This document shows, one piece after another, positions 1 to 6,660 of a stretch of DNA of 29,488 nucleotides. The notes beneath the pieces were generated by a model. The model made no database searches. It saw nothing but the letters and a program-made list of their open reading frames with translations, and was not told where the DNA came from. Positions within the stretch are counted from its first letter, which is position 1, and every line of letters begins with the position of its first letter. Location: the NCBI GenBank assembly GCA_041662605.1, contig JBAZSD010000037.1, positions 1 through 29,488 on the forward strand, in the 5' to 3' direction. Source of the stretch: Desulfomonilaceae bacterium (GTDB lineage Bacteria; Desulfobacterota; Desulfomonilia; Desulfomonilales; Desulfomonilaceae). A program made the position numbers and the translations under genes.

Positions 1-54
1 GGCTCCTTCCGTCAAGCCCACGACTTCTGACTTCACTCGTCTCTCATCATCCAT
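1..54 (-). CDS. 5' end of an unidentified minus-strand gene (18 codons, truncated by window edge)
   Basis: An ATG on the minus strand (plus positions 52-54) opens a frame that stays open to the window edge. It reads MDDERRVKSEVVGLTEGA. An AGGAG Shine-Dalgarno core sits 8 bases upstream, which is near-ideal spacing and is the main reason to call a real start. The fragment is charged and has no signal peptide. It is too short to assign to a family. It diverges from the oxidoreductase gene at 241, with about 186 bases between the two starts. Confidence 0.5.
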   Translation of the reverse strand, partial: MDDERRVKSEVVGLTEGA

Positions 55-201
55 GCTCCGTTCTCCTTGTACACGTCTTAACTGTGTTTAACCCAATTCC
101 GTGTCCAAAGAAACCGGGGCCGCCCCAGTCGGAACAAGACTTGAATTTTAGACGGTAATTATTAAAGCATTAATCTGTTTTGAAGTAAACCTGATTAACC
201 T

Positions 202-230
202 TTGACGCATGTCTAACGCCAGTGTATTTA
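202..230 (+). promoter_or_regulatory. Sigma-70 type promoter of the Gfo/Idh/MocA gene
   Basis: TTGACG (202-207) is followed after exactly 17 bases by TATTTA (225-230). Transcription would be expected to start around 236-238, only 3-5 bases before the ATG at 241. No Shine-Dalgarno sequence can be seen in front of that ATG. The 7-mer ATAGCGT directly follows the -10 box (230-236); the same 7-mer makes up the palindrome at 2873-2887. Confidence 0.5.
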
Positions 231-240
231 TAGCGTCATT

Positions 241-1215
241 ATGACAAATTTAGACAAAATTCGTATCGGTGTTATTGGAGTGGGATCCATGGGGCGTAAT
301 CACGCCCGTGTTTTGTCTCAAAACGAAGATTGTGATTTTATAGGGATTTACGATGTCGATGAGGCCAGAGCGGCGCAAATCTGCGAAGCATACGGTTGTC
401 GGGGTTTTGGAGATTTAGACGCAATATTGAATTCAGTAGACGCTGTAGTTGTCGCTGCGCCCACCTTTCTACACGGTGTTCTGGGTGAGGAATGTCTGAA
501 CCGCGGGATACACACGCTCATGGAAAAACCTCTCGCCGCAAGCCTGACTGACGCTGAAGGTCTTGTCAAACTTGCGGAGACAAATGGGGTGATTTTAATG
601 GTGGGGCACATCGAACGTTACAATCCCGCTATAAGCCTCATGATAAACACCATAAAGAAAAATAAGGAACCTGTAGTTTCATTTGAGGCCAGAAGACTTA
701 ACCCTTTTGATGGAACAAGATGTCTTGATGTTGATGTCCTATATGATCTTTTGATACATGACGTAGACTTGGCTCTGGAAATAGCGGATTCTGAAATTTT
801 AAATATTAGCGCTTTTGGGTCAGATGTTTATTCAAATTTAGTTGACGACGCTCATACACTGTTGCGATTCAAGAATGGAATCACCGCTGTTTTTTGGACT
901 TCAAAATGCTCTCCCAGGAAAATCAGAGAAATATCTGTTACTACGAAAACTCGATTTTACCAGGCTGACACAATTACCAGAACGTTGACCATTCATACTT
1001 CCAGGGATGTAAATCCGGTAGTGGGTGGGATTTGTCAAATGGGAGATATCGAAGTCGAAGAAATTCTTCAAGCCCAAAAGGAGCCGTTAGCGGCTGAAAT
1101 AGAGGATTTTCTGCGCTCGATAAAAACAAATAGCTCCCCGACTGCGAATGGCCGGAGAGCGCTGTATTCTCTGATAGTTCTTGAACAAATATCCAGAAAT
1201 CTTATTACCCGTTGA
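241..1215 (+). CDS. Gfo/Idh/MocA family NAD(P)-dependent oxidoreductase
   Basis: A predicted soluble dehydrogenase of 324 residues, usual for the family, which acts on sugars, nucleotide sugars or inositol. The N-terminal Rossmann fold opens with GVIGVGSMGRNHA (about 10-22, the GxGxxG dinucleotide loop). The family EKP motif is at 95-97 and its Lys is the expected catalytic residue. The C-terminal domain contains LIHDVDL (171-177), matching the family's HxxD catalytic element. The substrate cannot be told from sequence. The start is constrained because an in-frame TAA lies at 214-216 with no other ATG between. The start has no visible Shine-Dalgarno and sits 10 bases after a -10 box, suggesting a leaderless message. 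The gene is convergent with hisG, 36 bases away, and has no same-strand partner in view. Confidence 0.88.
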   Translation: MTNLDKIRIGVIGVGSMGRNHARVLSQNEDCDFIGIYDVDEARAAQICEAYGCRGFGDLDAILNSVDAVVVAAPTFLHGVLGEECLNRGIHTLMEKPLAASLTDAEGLVKLAETNGVILMVGHIERYNPAISLMINTIKKNKEPVVSFEARRLNPFDGTRCLDVDVLYDLLIHDVDLALEIADSEILNISAFGSDVYSNLVDDAHTLLRFKNGITAVFWTSKCSPRKIREISVTTKTRFYQADTITRTLTIHTSRDVNPVVGGICQMGDIEVEEILQAQKEPLAAEIEDFLRSIKTNSSPTANGRRALYSLIVLEQISRNLITR

Positions 1216-1251
1216 AATACAAAACAATTTCGGTACAAACAGCCACCGGTT

Positions 1252-2133
1252 TCAGAGAACCTTGTTCAGTGAATATTCGATCACTCCCTTGGCGCCGGCC
1301 TTCAAAAGTTTAGGTATCAGAGTCCTGACAACTTCTTCTGAAACAACCGACTCAACAGAAAACCAGTCTGATTTGTATAAACCAGCGACTGTTGGAGCAT
1401 TTAGAGATGGAAGTAAACCAACGACAATATCGACGTCTTCTTTTGGGACATTCATTTTCAAACCAACCATCTTTCGGGCTTCAAGCGCTGATTGAAGCAT
1501 CAGATGTATTTGTTCCATCTTCTCACGCTTGAATGGGTCCTGATATGATTTCTTGTTTGCTATAAACTGGGTGTTGGTTGTTAGAATATTGTAGATGATT
1601 TTAAGGCCGTTGGCTCTCAGTGTGCTCCCGGTTTCCGTAACATCAACAATGGCGTCCACAACGCCTTCCTGAACTTTGGCTTCAGTGCTACCCCACGAAA
1701 ATTCAACCTCAATTTTTATTCCACGATCAGCAAAGAACCTCTTGGTAACTCCGACCAACTCAGTAGCTACACGCTTTCCTTCAAGATCTTCCGGAACCTT
1801 ATAATTGGATTTCCCATCCACGGCCAAAACCCATCGGGCAGGGTTCTGAGAAACCTTTGAATAAACTAAATCATCTATTACCTTGACATCCGACTCATTC
1901 TCAAGAATCCAATCTTTTCCCGTGAGCCCGGCGTCGAATGTTCCCGATTCCACGTATCTGGATATCTCCTGAGCCCTCAAACGAGCCATGAAGATTTCAT
2001 CATCATCAACAGTCGGAAAATAACTTCTGGGTGAAACTGTTATGTTCCAGCCGGCGCGACGAAATAAATCAATTGTCGCCTGTTCCAGGCTTCCCTTTGG
2101 AATTACAATCTTTAATGGGTCTTTACGACTCAA
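1252..2133 (-). CDS. hisG: ATP phosphoribosyltransferase, long form (first step of histidine synthesis)
   Basis: Condenses ATP with PRPP to phosphoribosyl-ATP, the committed step of histidine synthesis. At 293 residues it is the long homohexameric form, with a C-terminal ACT-like regulatory domain (about 215-290) that in the family binds histidine for feedback inhibition. The PRPP-binding loop VDAIVDVTETGSTLRANGL is at about 159-177, and the N-terminal IVIPKGSL at 9-16 is typical. Translation starts at a TTG that overlaps the last codons of hisI by 11 bases. GGAG lies about 12 bases upstream inside hisI, so the two are probably translationally coupled. The usual other his genes are absent, so the pathway is dispersed in this genome. 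Confidence 0.95.
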   Translation of the reverse strand: MSRKDPLKIVIPKGSLEQATIDLFRRAGWNITVSPRSYFPTVDDDEIFMARLRAQEISRYVESGTFDAGLTGKDWILENESDVKVIDDLVYSKVSQNPARWVLAVDGKSNYKVPEDLEGKRVATELVGVTKRFFADRGIKIEVEFSWGSTEAKVQEGVVDAIVDVTETGSTLRANGLKIIYNILTTNTQFIANKKSYQDPFKREKMEQIHLMLQSALEARKMVGLKMNVPKEDVDIVVGLLPSLNAPTVAGLYKSDWFSVESVVSEEVVRTLIPKLLKAGAKGVIEYSLNKVL

Positions 2134-2497
2134 TTTCTTTTATCTCTCCTTCCTGGTTGATTCGCCTAAAGAAACAACTCCATTTTTTCGTGTGGCATGC
2201 TCCCTCGCCCTGTTGATCCACCATCAACAGAATGGTGTCCATATCACAATCTATGAGGACTTCTCTGACTATCTGAACGTCTCCGGATGTCGCGCCCTTT
2301 CGCCAAAGCTCTTTCCTGGACCTGCTCCAATAGCAGGCTCTTCCCTCCTTGAGTGTGATCTCCAGGGCTTGCTGGTTCATATAAGCCATCATCAAAACCT
2401 TACCCGTTTTTACATCCTGCGCTATCGCAGGCGCTAAACCGCCACCCTTTTCAAAGTCTATTTCGTTTATCGTAGAGGAACCTAATGAACCCCTCAT
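2123..2497 (-). CDS. hisI: Phosphoribosyl-AMP cyclohydrolase
   Basis: Opens the purine ring of phosphoribosyl-AMP, the third step of histidine synthesis. The 124-residue protein is a monofunctional HisI with no HisE domain attached. Family motifs are YWSRSRKELWRKGATSGDVQ (56-75), the DCDMD metal site (83-87) and ACHT...SC (100-108). Cys84, Cys101 and Cys108 are the expected zinc ligands, and Asp83/85/87 the expected magnesium ligands by family comparison. The ATG at 2497 has AGGAG 5 bases upstream, a strong ribosome-binding site. It overlaps hisG downstream and follows the small lipoprotein gene by 64 bases, probably on the same transcript. Confidence 0.95.
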   Translation of the reverse strand: MRGSLGSSTINEIDFEKGGGLAPAIAQDVKTGKVLMMAYMNQQALEITLKEGRACYWSRSRKELWRKGATSGDVQIVREVLIDCDMDTILLMVDQQGEGACHTKKWSCFFRRINQEGEIKEIES

Positions 2498-2530
2498 GGT
2501 GTCTCCTTAGTTTGTTATACCAGTAGTTGT

Positions 2531-2553
2531 CATGGAGAAAACAATGCTCCATG
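2531..2553. repeat. Inverted repeat between the small lipoprotein gene and hisI
   Basis: CATGGAG (2531-2537) and CTCCATG (2547-2553) form a perfect 7-bp stem with a 9-base loop, just after the lipoprotein stop on the minus strand. No T-run follows on either strand, so it is not a standard terminator. It could be an mRNA-stability or processing hairpin between the two cistrons. Confidence 0.45.
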
Positions 2554-2561
2554 TAAGGATT

Positions 2562-2702
2562 CTATTTGAAAAATATGTCAACTATTCTTATAGTCTGGTC
2601 GTCTCTTTCCCAATCCACATCTTCTATCCATTTCCAGGCGCGATTAAAAGAACAGCTTGCGATCAGAAAGGTGGCTATCAGTATCAAGAACCATTTTTTC
2701 AT
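2562..2702 (-). CDS. Small predicted lipoprotein, 46 residues
   Basis: A short reading frame in what looks like empty intergenic DNA. It starts MKKWFLILIATFLIASCSFN, a textbook lipoprotein signal: positive N-terminus, hydrophobic core, then IASC as lipobox with Cys17 as the lipidated residue. The mature part is only about 30 residues, Trp- and Asp-rich, ending VDIFFK before TAG. Ser at +2 argues for outer-membrane sorting under the E. coli Lol rule, if that applies here. The ribosome-binding site is weak (GTGAG about 7 bases upstream). A good promoter lies about 50 bases upstream, and hisI follows on the same strand after 64 bases. No family is recognised. It resembles the very short entericidin-like class in size only. 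Confidence 0.65.
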   Translation of the reverse strand: MKKWFLILIATFLIASCSFNRAWKWIEDVDWERDDQTIRIVDIFFK

Positions 2703-2758
2703 GACAGTCTCACATTATCACGTGTTGGCTTGGCGCTTGGACGTCCTAAGTCATTTCA

Positions 2759-2787
2759 ATAATACACTATTTGATTAAAGCAATCAA
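2759..2787 (-). promoter_or_regulatory. Promoter for the small lipoprotein-hisI-hisG run, with inverted repeat over the -35 box
   Basis: On the minus strand TTGATT (2782-2787) and TATTAT (2759-2764) are separated by 17 bases. The predicted start is near 2752, giving a leader of about 50 bases to the lipoprotein ATG. The -35 box is one arm of an inverted repeat TTGATT-N5-AATCAA (2771-2787), which could be an operator. Confidence 0.5.
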
Positions 2788-2835
2788 GACACCAAACATC
2801 ATCTTATGTTTAGCAAAACTAGCTAATACCCTGAA

Positions 2836-2887
2836 ATAGCGTGGTTAATTTATTGACATAGTTTATCCGTCTACGCTATAATAGCGT
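2836..2887 (+). promoter_or_regulatory. Near-consensus promoter with a 15-bp palindrome over the -10 box
   Basis: TTGACA (2853-2858) and TATAAT (2877-2882) are both perfect consensus hexamers, 18 bases apart, driving the gene at 2989 with a leader of about 100 bases. The -10 box sits inside the perfect palindrome ACGCTATAATAGCGT (2873-2887; 7-base arms around a central A). A third copy of the arm, ATAGCGT, lies at 2836-2842 upstream of the -35 box. A repressor bound here would block a strong promoter. Confidence 0.7.
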
Positions 2888-2988
2888 CTGCTAACAACGG
2901 GTAATTGACGGAATCATGGTCAATGCCCTAGTATTGTAACCTTTTCGATTTGATCAAGCCCAAGTTGTCCTGAAGATGGGGGGAAAAA

Positions 2989-3477
2989 ATGAACACAAGA
3001 AGCGTTGTTGCTTTATCACTCGCCCTACTTGCGTATTCAAGCCTAAGTCTGGGGGCATCCGGAGAAGCTGAACATTGTTACAAACCGGTTTCCAGACTCG
3101 AATGTTCCGCGTGGAATCTCGGTCAAGGTATAACCAGTATTGTATTCGCTCCTTGTGAGATATGGGCCTCGATGATTAACAGCGCGACCGAAGGCGCATA
3201 CAAAGGATCTTGCTCGGGAGGTCTTTCCGGTTATCTGTCAGGAGCCACGGCCGGCTATCTCACAGGAATGATCACTGGATTGGCTGCAATGCTAAAGCAA
3301 ATAAACACAGGATTAAAACAGGCGACCACTTTCTGGAAACCTCAAATCGCGCATTCAGATTTAGTGTCCCCAAAAGACCCTGACCGATATATAGGACCAG
3401 AGAATTGTTTTGATCCGGATCCTTTTTGGTTCAACGGACCTGTTCCACCTTTTGGTAGCAATTCAATTTTTCACTAG
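2989..3477 (+). CDS. Secreted Cys/Gly-rich protein, weakly like the exosortase-associated TIGR04073 type
   Basis: A 162-residue exported protein. Residues 1-23 form a signal peptide (Arg4, hydrophobic core, cleavage near LGA). The mature part has LGQGITSIVFAPCEIW (44-59), an NEG-like element at 64-69 and a Gly-rich hydrophobic stretch (76-100) that may insert in a membrane. The order 'GxG-T-I-x-P-EI, then Gly-rich segment, then WKPQ' recalls small proteins described as exosortase-system-associated (TIGR04073). That resemblance is from memory and weak, and no exosortase is in this window. Five cysteines (30, 39, 56, 75, 140) could form disulfides. The ATG follows GGGGGGAAAAA, a strong purine-rich ribosome-binding site. 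It is convergent with trxB. Confidence 0.75.
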   Translation: MNTRSVVALSLALLAYSSLSLGASGEAEHCYKPVSRLECSAWNLGQGITSIVFAPCEIWASMINSATEGAYKGSCSGGLSGYLSGATAGYLTGMITGLAAMLKQINTGLKQATTFWKPQIAHSDLVSPKDPDRYIGPENCFDPDPFWFNGPVPPFGSNSIFH

Positions 3478-3511
3478 CAGGCCCTGGTCATATCGAAAAA
3501 AGGCAGCGAAT

Positions 3512-4429
3512 CTAAAGTCCTTCCATATAGCGTTGGGCGCTGTATGCCGCTATTGCGCCGTCTCCCACCGCCGTGGATATTTGTCGGAGGATTTTTGCCC
3601 TAATATCGCCTGCCGCAAAAATTCCAGGGACCGAGGCTGCCATGTTCACATCGGTTAAGATAAAACCTCGCTCATCCGATTGCACTAGACCTCTAAAGGC
3701 TTCATCGGTAGGCTTGATACCAACATAGAAAAAAACTCCGCCCACCGGAAGTTTAGAAATATTTCCATCCAGAGTTGAACGAATAAACAAAGACTCAACA
3801 TCGATTTTTCCAACAATCTCCTCTGGAACTGAGTTCCAATGGATTGTTAACTTCGGTTCTGCAAAGGCTTTTTCCTGAATTTCCTTCACCGCCCGCAATT
3901 GGTTTCGCCGATGAACAAGGTGAACTCTTGAAGCAAACCTGGTAAGATATACTGCTTCTTCTGTAGCTGAGTCTCCACCACCTATAACAGCGACCTCAAC
4001 ATCCTTAAAAAAAGGGCCATCACAAACAGCGCAATAACTAACGCCTCGGCCTGCGAATTTATATTCACCGGGGATGCCCAGCTTTATCGGGTTTGCTCCC
4101 GTGGCCAGGATAAGCGTTCGAGAAGAATAAGCGGTTCCATCCTCATTCTTCAGATCAAAACCTGAATCAGTTTTTGAAACTGAAACGATATCTGCATTTT
4201 GGATTTCTAGACCGAATTTCCGGGCTTGAGTTTCCATTTTTTGGGCAAGTTCATACCCCAAAATCGGATCCGGTTGACCAGGATAATTGTCTACAAGCTC
4301 AGTGGCGGCCATTTGACCGCCAGGCGCGCCTTTCTCAAGCAAGACTACCTTTATCCTTGCCCTGGCAGCGTACAGACCCGCAGTCAAACCCGCCGGGCCA
4401 CCCCCCAGGATGATTAAATCAGTTTGCAT
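3512..4429 (-). CDS. trxB: Thioredoxin reductase (NADPH, FAD)
   Basis: Transfers electrons from NADPH through FAD and a redox disulfide to thioredoxin. The 305-residue length fits the low-molecular-weight bacterial class. The FAD loop GGGPAG is at 9-14. The redox-active pair is Cys133 and Cys136 in SYCAVCDGPFF. The NADPH fold begins GGGDSA at 150-155, followed by VHRRNQLRA, whose HRR residues normally contact the 2'-phosphate of NADPH. The C-terminal FAD element AAGDIRAK...RQISTAVGDG is intact. The start ATG lies one base after the trxA stop codon, so the two are an operon and probably coupled. It ends facing the gene at 2989-3477. Confidence 0.96.
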   Translation of the reverse strand: MQTDLIILGGGPAGLTAGLYAARARIKVVLLEKGAPGGQMAATELVDNYPGQPDPILGYELAQKMETQARKFGLEIQNADIVSVSKTDSGFDLKNEDGTAYSSRTLILATGANPIKLGIPGEYKFAGRGVSYCAVCDGPFFKDVEVAVIGGGDSATEEAVYLTRFASRVHLVHRRNQLRAVKEIQEKAFAEPKLTIHWNSVPEEIVGKIDVESLFIRSTLDGNISKLPVGGVFFYVGIKPTDEAFRGLVQSDERGFILTDVNMAASVPGIFAAGDIRAKILRQISTAVGDGAIAAYSAQRYMEGL

Positions 4430-4430
4430 A

Positions 4431-4763
4431 CTAACTTATCCTATCAAGCATTTCCTTTATTTTTGTTTTGGGCACAGCTCCTACTATTTCTGCCACTCTT
4501 TCTCCATTCTTAAACAACATGAGCGTCGGTATTCCTTTCACTCCATATTTGGATGGTGTCTGTTTGTTGTCATCCACATTTAGCTTCGCTATCTTCACCT
4601 TCCCGCTGTATTCTCCAGCCAACTCTTCTACAACAGGACCAACAGTTCTGCACGGTCCGCACCAGGCAGCCCAGAAATCCACCAAAGCCGGAACTTCCGA
4701 TTTCAATATTTGCTGGTCAAAATCCGCATCGGTAACATGTAATATAACGCCACTTTCTGCCAT
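4431..4763 (-). CDS. trxA: Thioredoxin
   Basis: A cytoplasmic disulfide reductase of 110 residues with the canonical active site WCGPC (Cys35, Cys38) and the cis-proline loop GIPT (Pro79). There is no signal peptide, so it serves the cytosol. The ATG has GAGGAG 7 bases upstream, a strong ribosome-binding site. It lies between the anti-sigma gene (29-base gap) and trxB (1-base gap). All four genes from the sigma factor down are probably co-transcribed, placing the thioredoxin pair under the local sigma/anti-sigma switch. Confidence 0.96.
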   Translation of the reverse strand: MAESGVILHVTDADFDQQILKSEVPALVDFWAAWCGPCRTVGPVVEELAGEYSGKVKIAKLNVDDNKQTPSKYGVKGIPTLMLFKNGERVAEIVGAVPKTKIKEMLDRIS

Positions 4764-4792
4764 CTCTTAACTCCTCTCGCATTATTATTATT

Positions 4793-5029
4793 TCAATCAG
4801 CGCTACAATTGATTCGCAAAAACTCTTTTAATCTCGCTCTGACTTCATCAGGCACTTCATCTGAAACACCCTCTGAACAGACTAGAACTGTAGTCCTTAG
4901 ACTTTCGAAAATCAGGGCGCAAGGAGCGCACCTTTCCAGATGCTCTTCAATTAAAACGCATTCATTTGCTCCAAGTTCGTTGTCCAAATAATCAGAAAGC
5001 TGATCACAAAAGTCTTTGCACTTCTTCAT
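4793..5029 (-). CDS. Zinc-binding anti-sigma factor (ZAS / zf-HC2 type)
   Basis: A 78-residue soluble protein with the anti-sigma zinc motif HLERCAPC (His30, Cys34, Cys37). A further Cys4 lies 26 residues before His30, and another cysteine is at 24. Family knowledge: this fold wraps around an ECF sigma factor, and in redox-sensing members oxidation ejects zinc and releases sigma. The spacing C4-H30-C34-C37 equals that remembered for Streptomyces RsrA (C11-H37-C41-C44), and Cys24 falls where RsrA has Cys31. There is no membrane segment, so it senses the cytosol. It starts 19 bases after the sigma factor stop and precedes trxA. Redox sensing is inferred, not shown. Confidence 0.85.
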   Translation of the reverse strand: MKKCKDFCDQLSDYLDNELGANECVLIEEHLERCAPCALIFESLRTTVLVCSEGVSDEVPDEVRARLKEFLRINCSAD

Positions 5030-5048
5030 GGGCCTGGCCTCTCAATTC

Positions 5049-5639
5049 TCACAAATTCCGGGATAAGCCCTTTTCTATATAATAGGACGTTAATGTCTCT
5101 CGAACAATATTCCTTGCTCTATGCAATCTCGATTTTACCGCCGGAATTGACACACCAACAATGCTAGCGACTTCTTCCAGAGAAAATCCTTCGACATCTC
5201 TCAACACAACTACTGATTTGTATATTACTGGAAGTTGATCTATGGCTTCTTCGATCTTGGCTTTTCCCTCCATAGATAAAAGAATTTCCAAAGGTGTAGA
5301 GACAAACGCAGGAGACGGGGTCAAAGCCTCAGATAATTCACTAAAAATTTTATCATCATATTCTACCGTTTCCGGCCTCACCCGTCTTAGATACATAAGG
5401 GCGGCGTTTGTGGCTATTCTAAAAAGCCATGTTGAAAAGGATGAAGCCCCAGTAAAGCCGTTCAAACCCCGATATGCGCTCAGAAACGTGTCCTGCAAAA
5501 GATCCTCGGCCAAAGACGCGTCAGTTACCATTTTACGTAGGTGTCTGTAAATCCTTCCCTGGTACTTGTCAACCAAGCGCTCAAATGAATTGAAATTCCC
5601 TCCTAGGGTATCTTTAACAAATTGTAGATCTTCTTCCAT
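5049..5639 (-). CDS. ECF-type RNA polymerase sigma factor (RpoE/SigR-like)
   Basis: Region 2 (about residues 15-87 from the chosen start) contains DLLQDTFLSAY and the WLFRIATNAA helix that bind core polymerase and the -10 element. Region 4 (about 135-188) has a helix-turn-helix, FSLEEVASIVGVSIPAVKSRLHRA, for the -35 element. There is no extra sigma-1.1 or C-terminal domain. The open frame runs upstream to a GTG at 5771. I prefer the ATG at 5639 (196 residues) because the extra 44 residues do not resemble a sigma factor and a TTGACA promoter lies inside that stretch. The ribosome-binding site for this ATG is weak. The anti-sigma, trxA and trxB genes follow directly. Confidence 0.9.
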   Translation of the reverse strand: MEEDLQFVKDTLGGNFNSFERLVDKYQGRIYRHLRKMVTDASLAEDLLQDTFLSAYRGLNGFTGASSFSTWLFRIATNAALMYLRRVRPETVEYDDKIFSELSEALTPSPAFVSTPLEILLSMEGKAKIEEAIDQLPVIYKSVVVLRDVEGFSLEEVASIVGVSIPAVKSRLHRARNIVRETLTSYYIEKGLSRNL

Positions 5640-5711
5640 AACCAAATCCCGGTTCTGAGCGACATTGATCTCAGGAAAAAATACTCCTAAAAAAATTATG
5701 TTGTCTGAATA

Positions 5712-5740
5712 CAGATAATTTGGCAACCATTTTGTGTCAA
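5712..5740 (-). promoter_or_regulatory. Candidate promoter of the sigma/anti-sigma/trxA/trxB operon
   Basis: On the minus strand TTGACA (5735-5740) is followed after 17 bases by TATCTG (5712-5717). The -35 is perfect and the -10 weak. The predicted start near 5705 gives a leader of about 65 bases to the ATG at 5639. I did not recognise a clear ECF-type auto-regulated promoter, although one could lie in the same stretch. Confidence 0.4.
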
Positions 5741-5798
5741 GGTCGTACGAGAGTTGAATATCCGTCAACACAATCCAATACCGAAATTGCTCGCCACA

Positions 5799-5807
5799 TG
5801 TTATATA
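5799..5807 (+). promoter_or_regulatory. Extended -10 promoter for the sirtuin gene
   Basis: TG-T-TATATA (5799-5807) fits an extended -10 element (TGnTATAAT). No good -35 hexamer is visible at the usual distance, which is tolerated with extended -10 promoters. The predicted start near 5814 leaves a leader of about 34 bases. Confidence 0.4.
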
Positions 5808-5847
5808 CCCTAGTGGTCCAGCTTCGTAACTTCAAGGAACAAGACTT

Positions 5848-6645
5848 ATGCAAGAACAGATACAACGAGTAGTCAAAATACTTTCAAAAGCCCAAAACGC
5901 GGTGGCCCTCACCGGAGCCGGAGTCAGCACGGAGTCGGGCATCCCTGATTTTAGAAGCCCTGGAGGTCTATGGTCAAAAGTGGATCCAGGGGAATTTTCC
6001 ATAGACCGGTTCCTACAAAATCCGGGTCGTTTCTGGCGCCTCAATCTTAATCTGAAACAGTCAGGGGAATTTGACCTATCGTCAGCCTCTCCAAATCCCG
6101 CCCATTATGCGCTCTCCAGAATGGAACGGCTGGGTGTGCTCAAATGCCTGATTACTCAAAATGTCGATAACCTGCATCAAAGAGCGGGGTCTGTAGAAGT
6201 TGTAGAATTTCACGGCAACCTTCTGAGAGCTATCTGTTTGAAATGTAAGGCGTTAGAACCTATTGAGGATGTTGAAAGAAGACTCTTGTCTGACGAGGTA
6301 GAAACCCCTAGGTGCCTTAAGTGTGGCGGTATCCTTAAACCAGACGCTATTTTCTTTGGCGAAGCCATTCCTTCAAGGGCTTTGATGATTTCACAGATTC
6401 AAGCTCAAAAATGTGACGTCTTGTTGGTTATTGGAACATCCTTACAAGTATTTCCCGCGGCTCAGATCCCCATAAATGTGAAAGTTAAGATCCCCCCTGC
6501 CACCGTAATTGAAATTAATCGTGAACCCTCGTCGCTTCATAAACAGGTTACAGATATTCTTCTTACTGGAAGCGCTTCAGAAATTATGTCGAGCTTGATA
6601 GAAGAACTCGAAAAAGAGGTTAAAAATACTCCGAAAGGAATTTGA
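5848..6645 (+). CDS. cobB: NAD-dependent protein deacylase, sirtuin (Sir2/CobB family)
   Basis: Removes acyl groups from lysines using NAD+, producing O-acyl-ADP-ribose. The 265-residue protein has all Sir2 core motifs: the NAD loop GAGVSTESGIPDFR (23-36), TQNVDNLH (103-110), the catalytic His122 in EFHGN, a zinc ribbon with Cys130/Cys133 and Cys156/Cys159, and GTSLQVFPAA (196-205). I could not place the Tyr/Arg pair typical of desuccinylases, so plain deacetylase activity is more likely. AAGGA about 10 bases before the ATG serves as ribosome-binding site. It is divergent from the sigma operon and convergent with the barrel protein 15 bases away. In other bacteria CobB regulates acetyl-CoA synthetase; no such gene is in view. 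Confidence 0.93.
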   Translation: MQEQIQRVVKILSKAQNAVALTGAGVSTESGIPDFRSPGGLWSKVDPGEFSIDRFLQNPGRFWRLNLNLKQSGEFDLSSASPNPAHYALSRMERLGVLKCLITQNVDNLHQRAGSVEVVEFHGNLLRAICLKCKALEPIEDVERRLLSDEVETPRCLKCGGILKPDAIFFGEAIPSRALMISQIQAQKCDVLLVIGTSLQVFPAAQIPINVKVKIPPATVIEINREPSSLHKQVTDILLTGSASEIMSSLIEELEKEVKNTPKGI

Positions 6646-6660
6646 ATGGAGCCGTAGCGC

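Noticed and set aside
2532..2778. Two plus-strand frames (76 and 70 codons) between hisI and the 2989 gene
   Set aside because: They lie antisense to the small lipoprotein gene and across its promoter, and have no good start signals.
5640..5771. 44-residue N-terminal extension of the ECF sigma factor from a GTG start
   Set aside because: The extra residues do not resemble sigma factors, and a TTGACA promoter candidate lies within this stretch.
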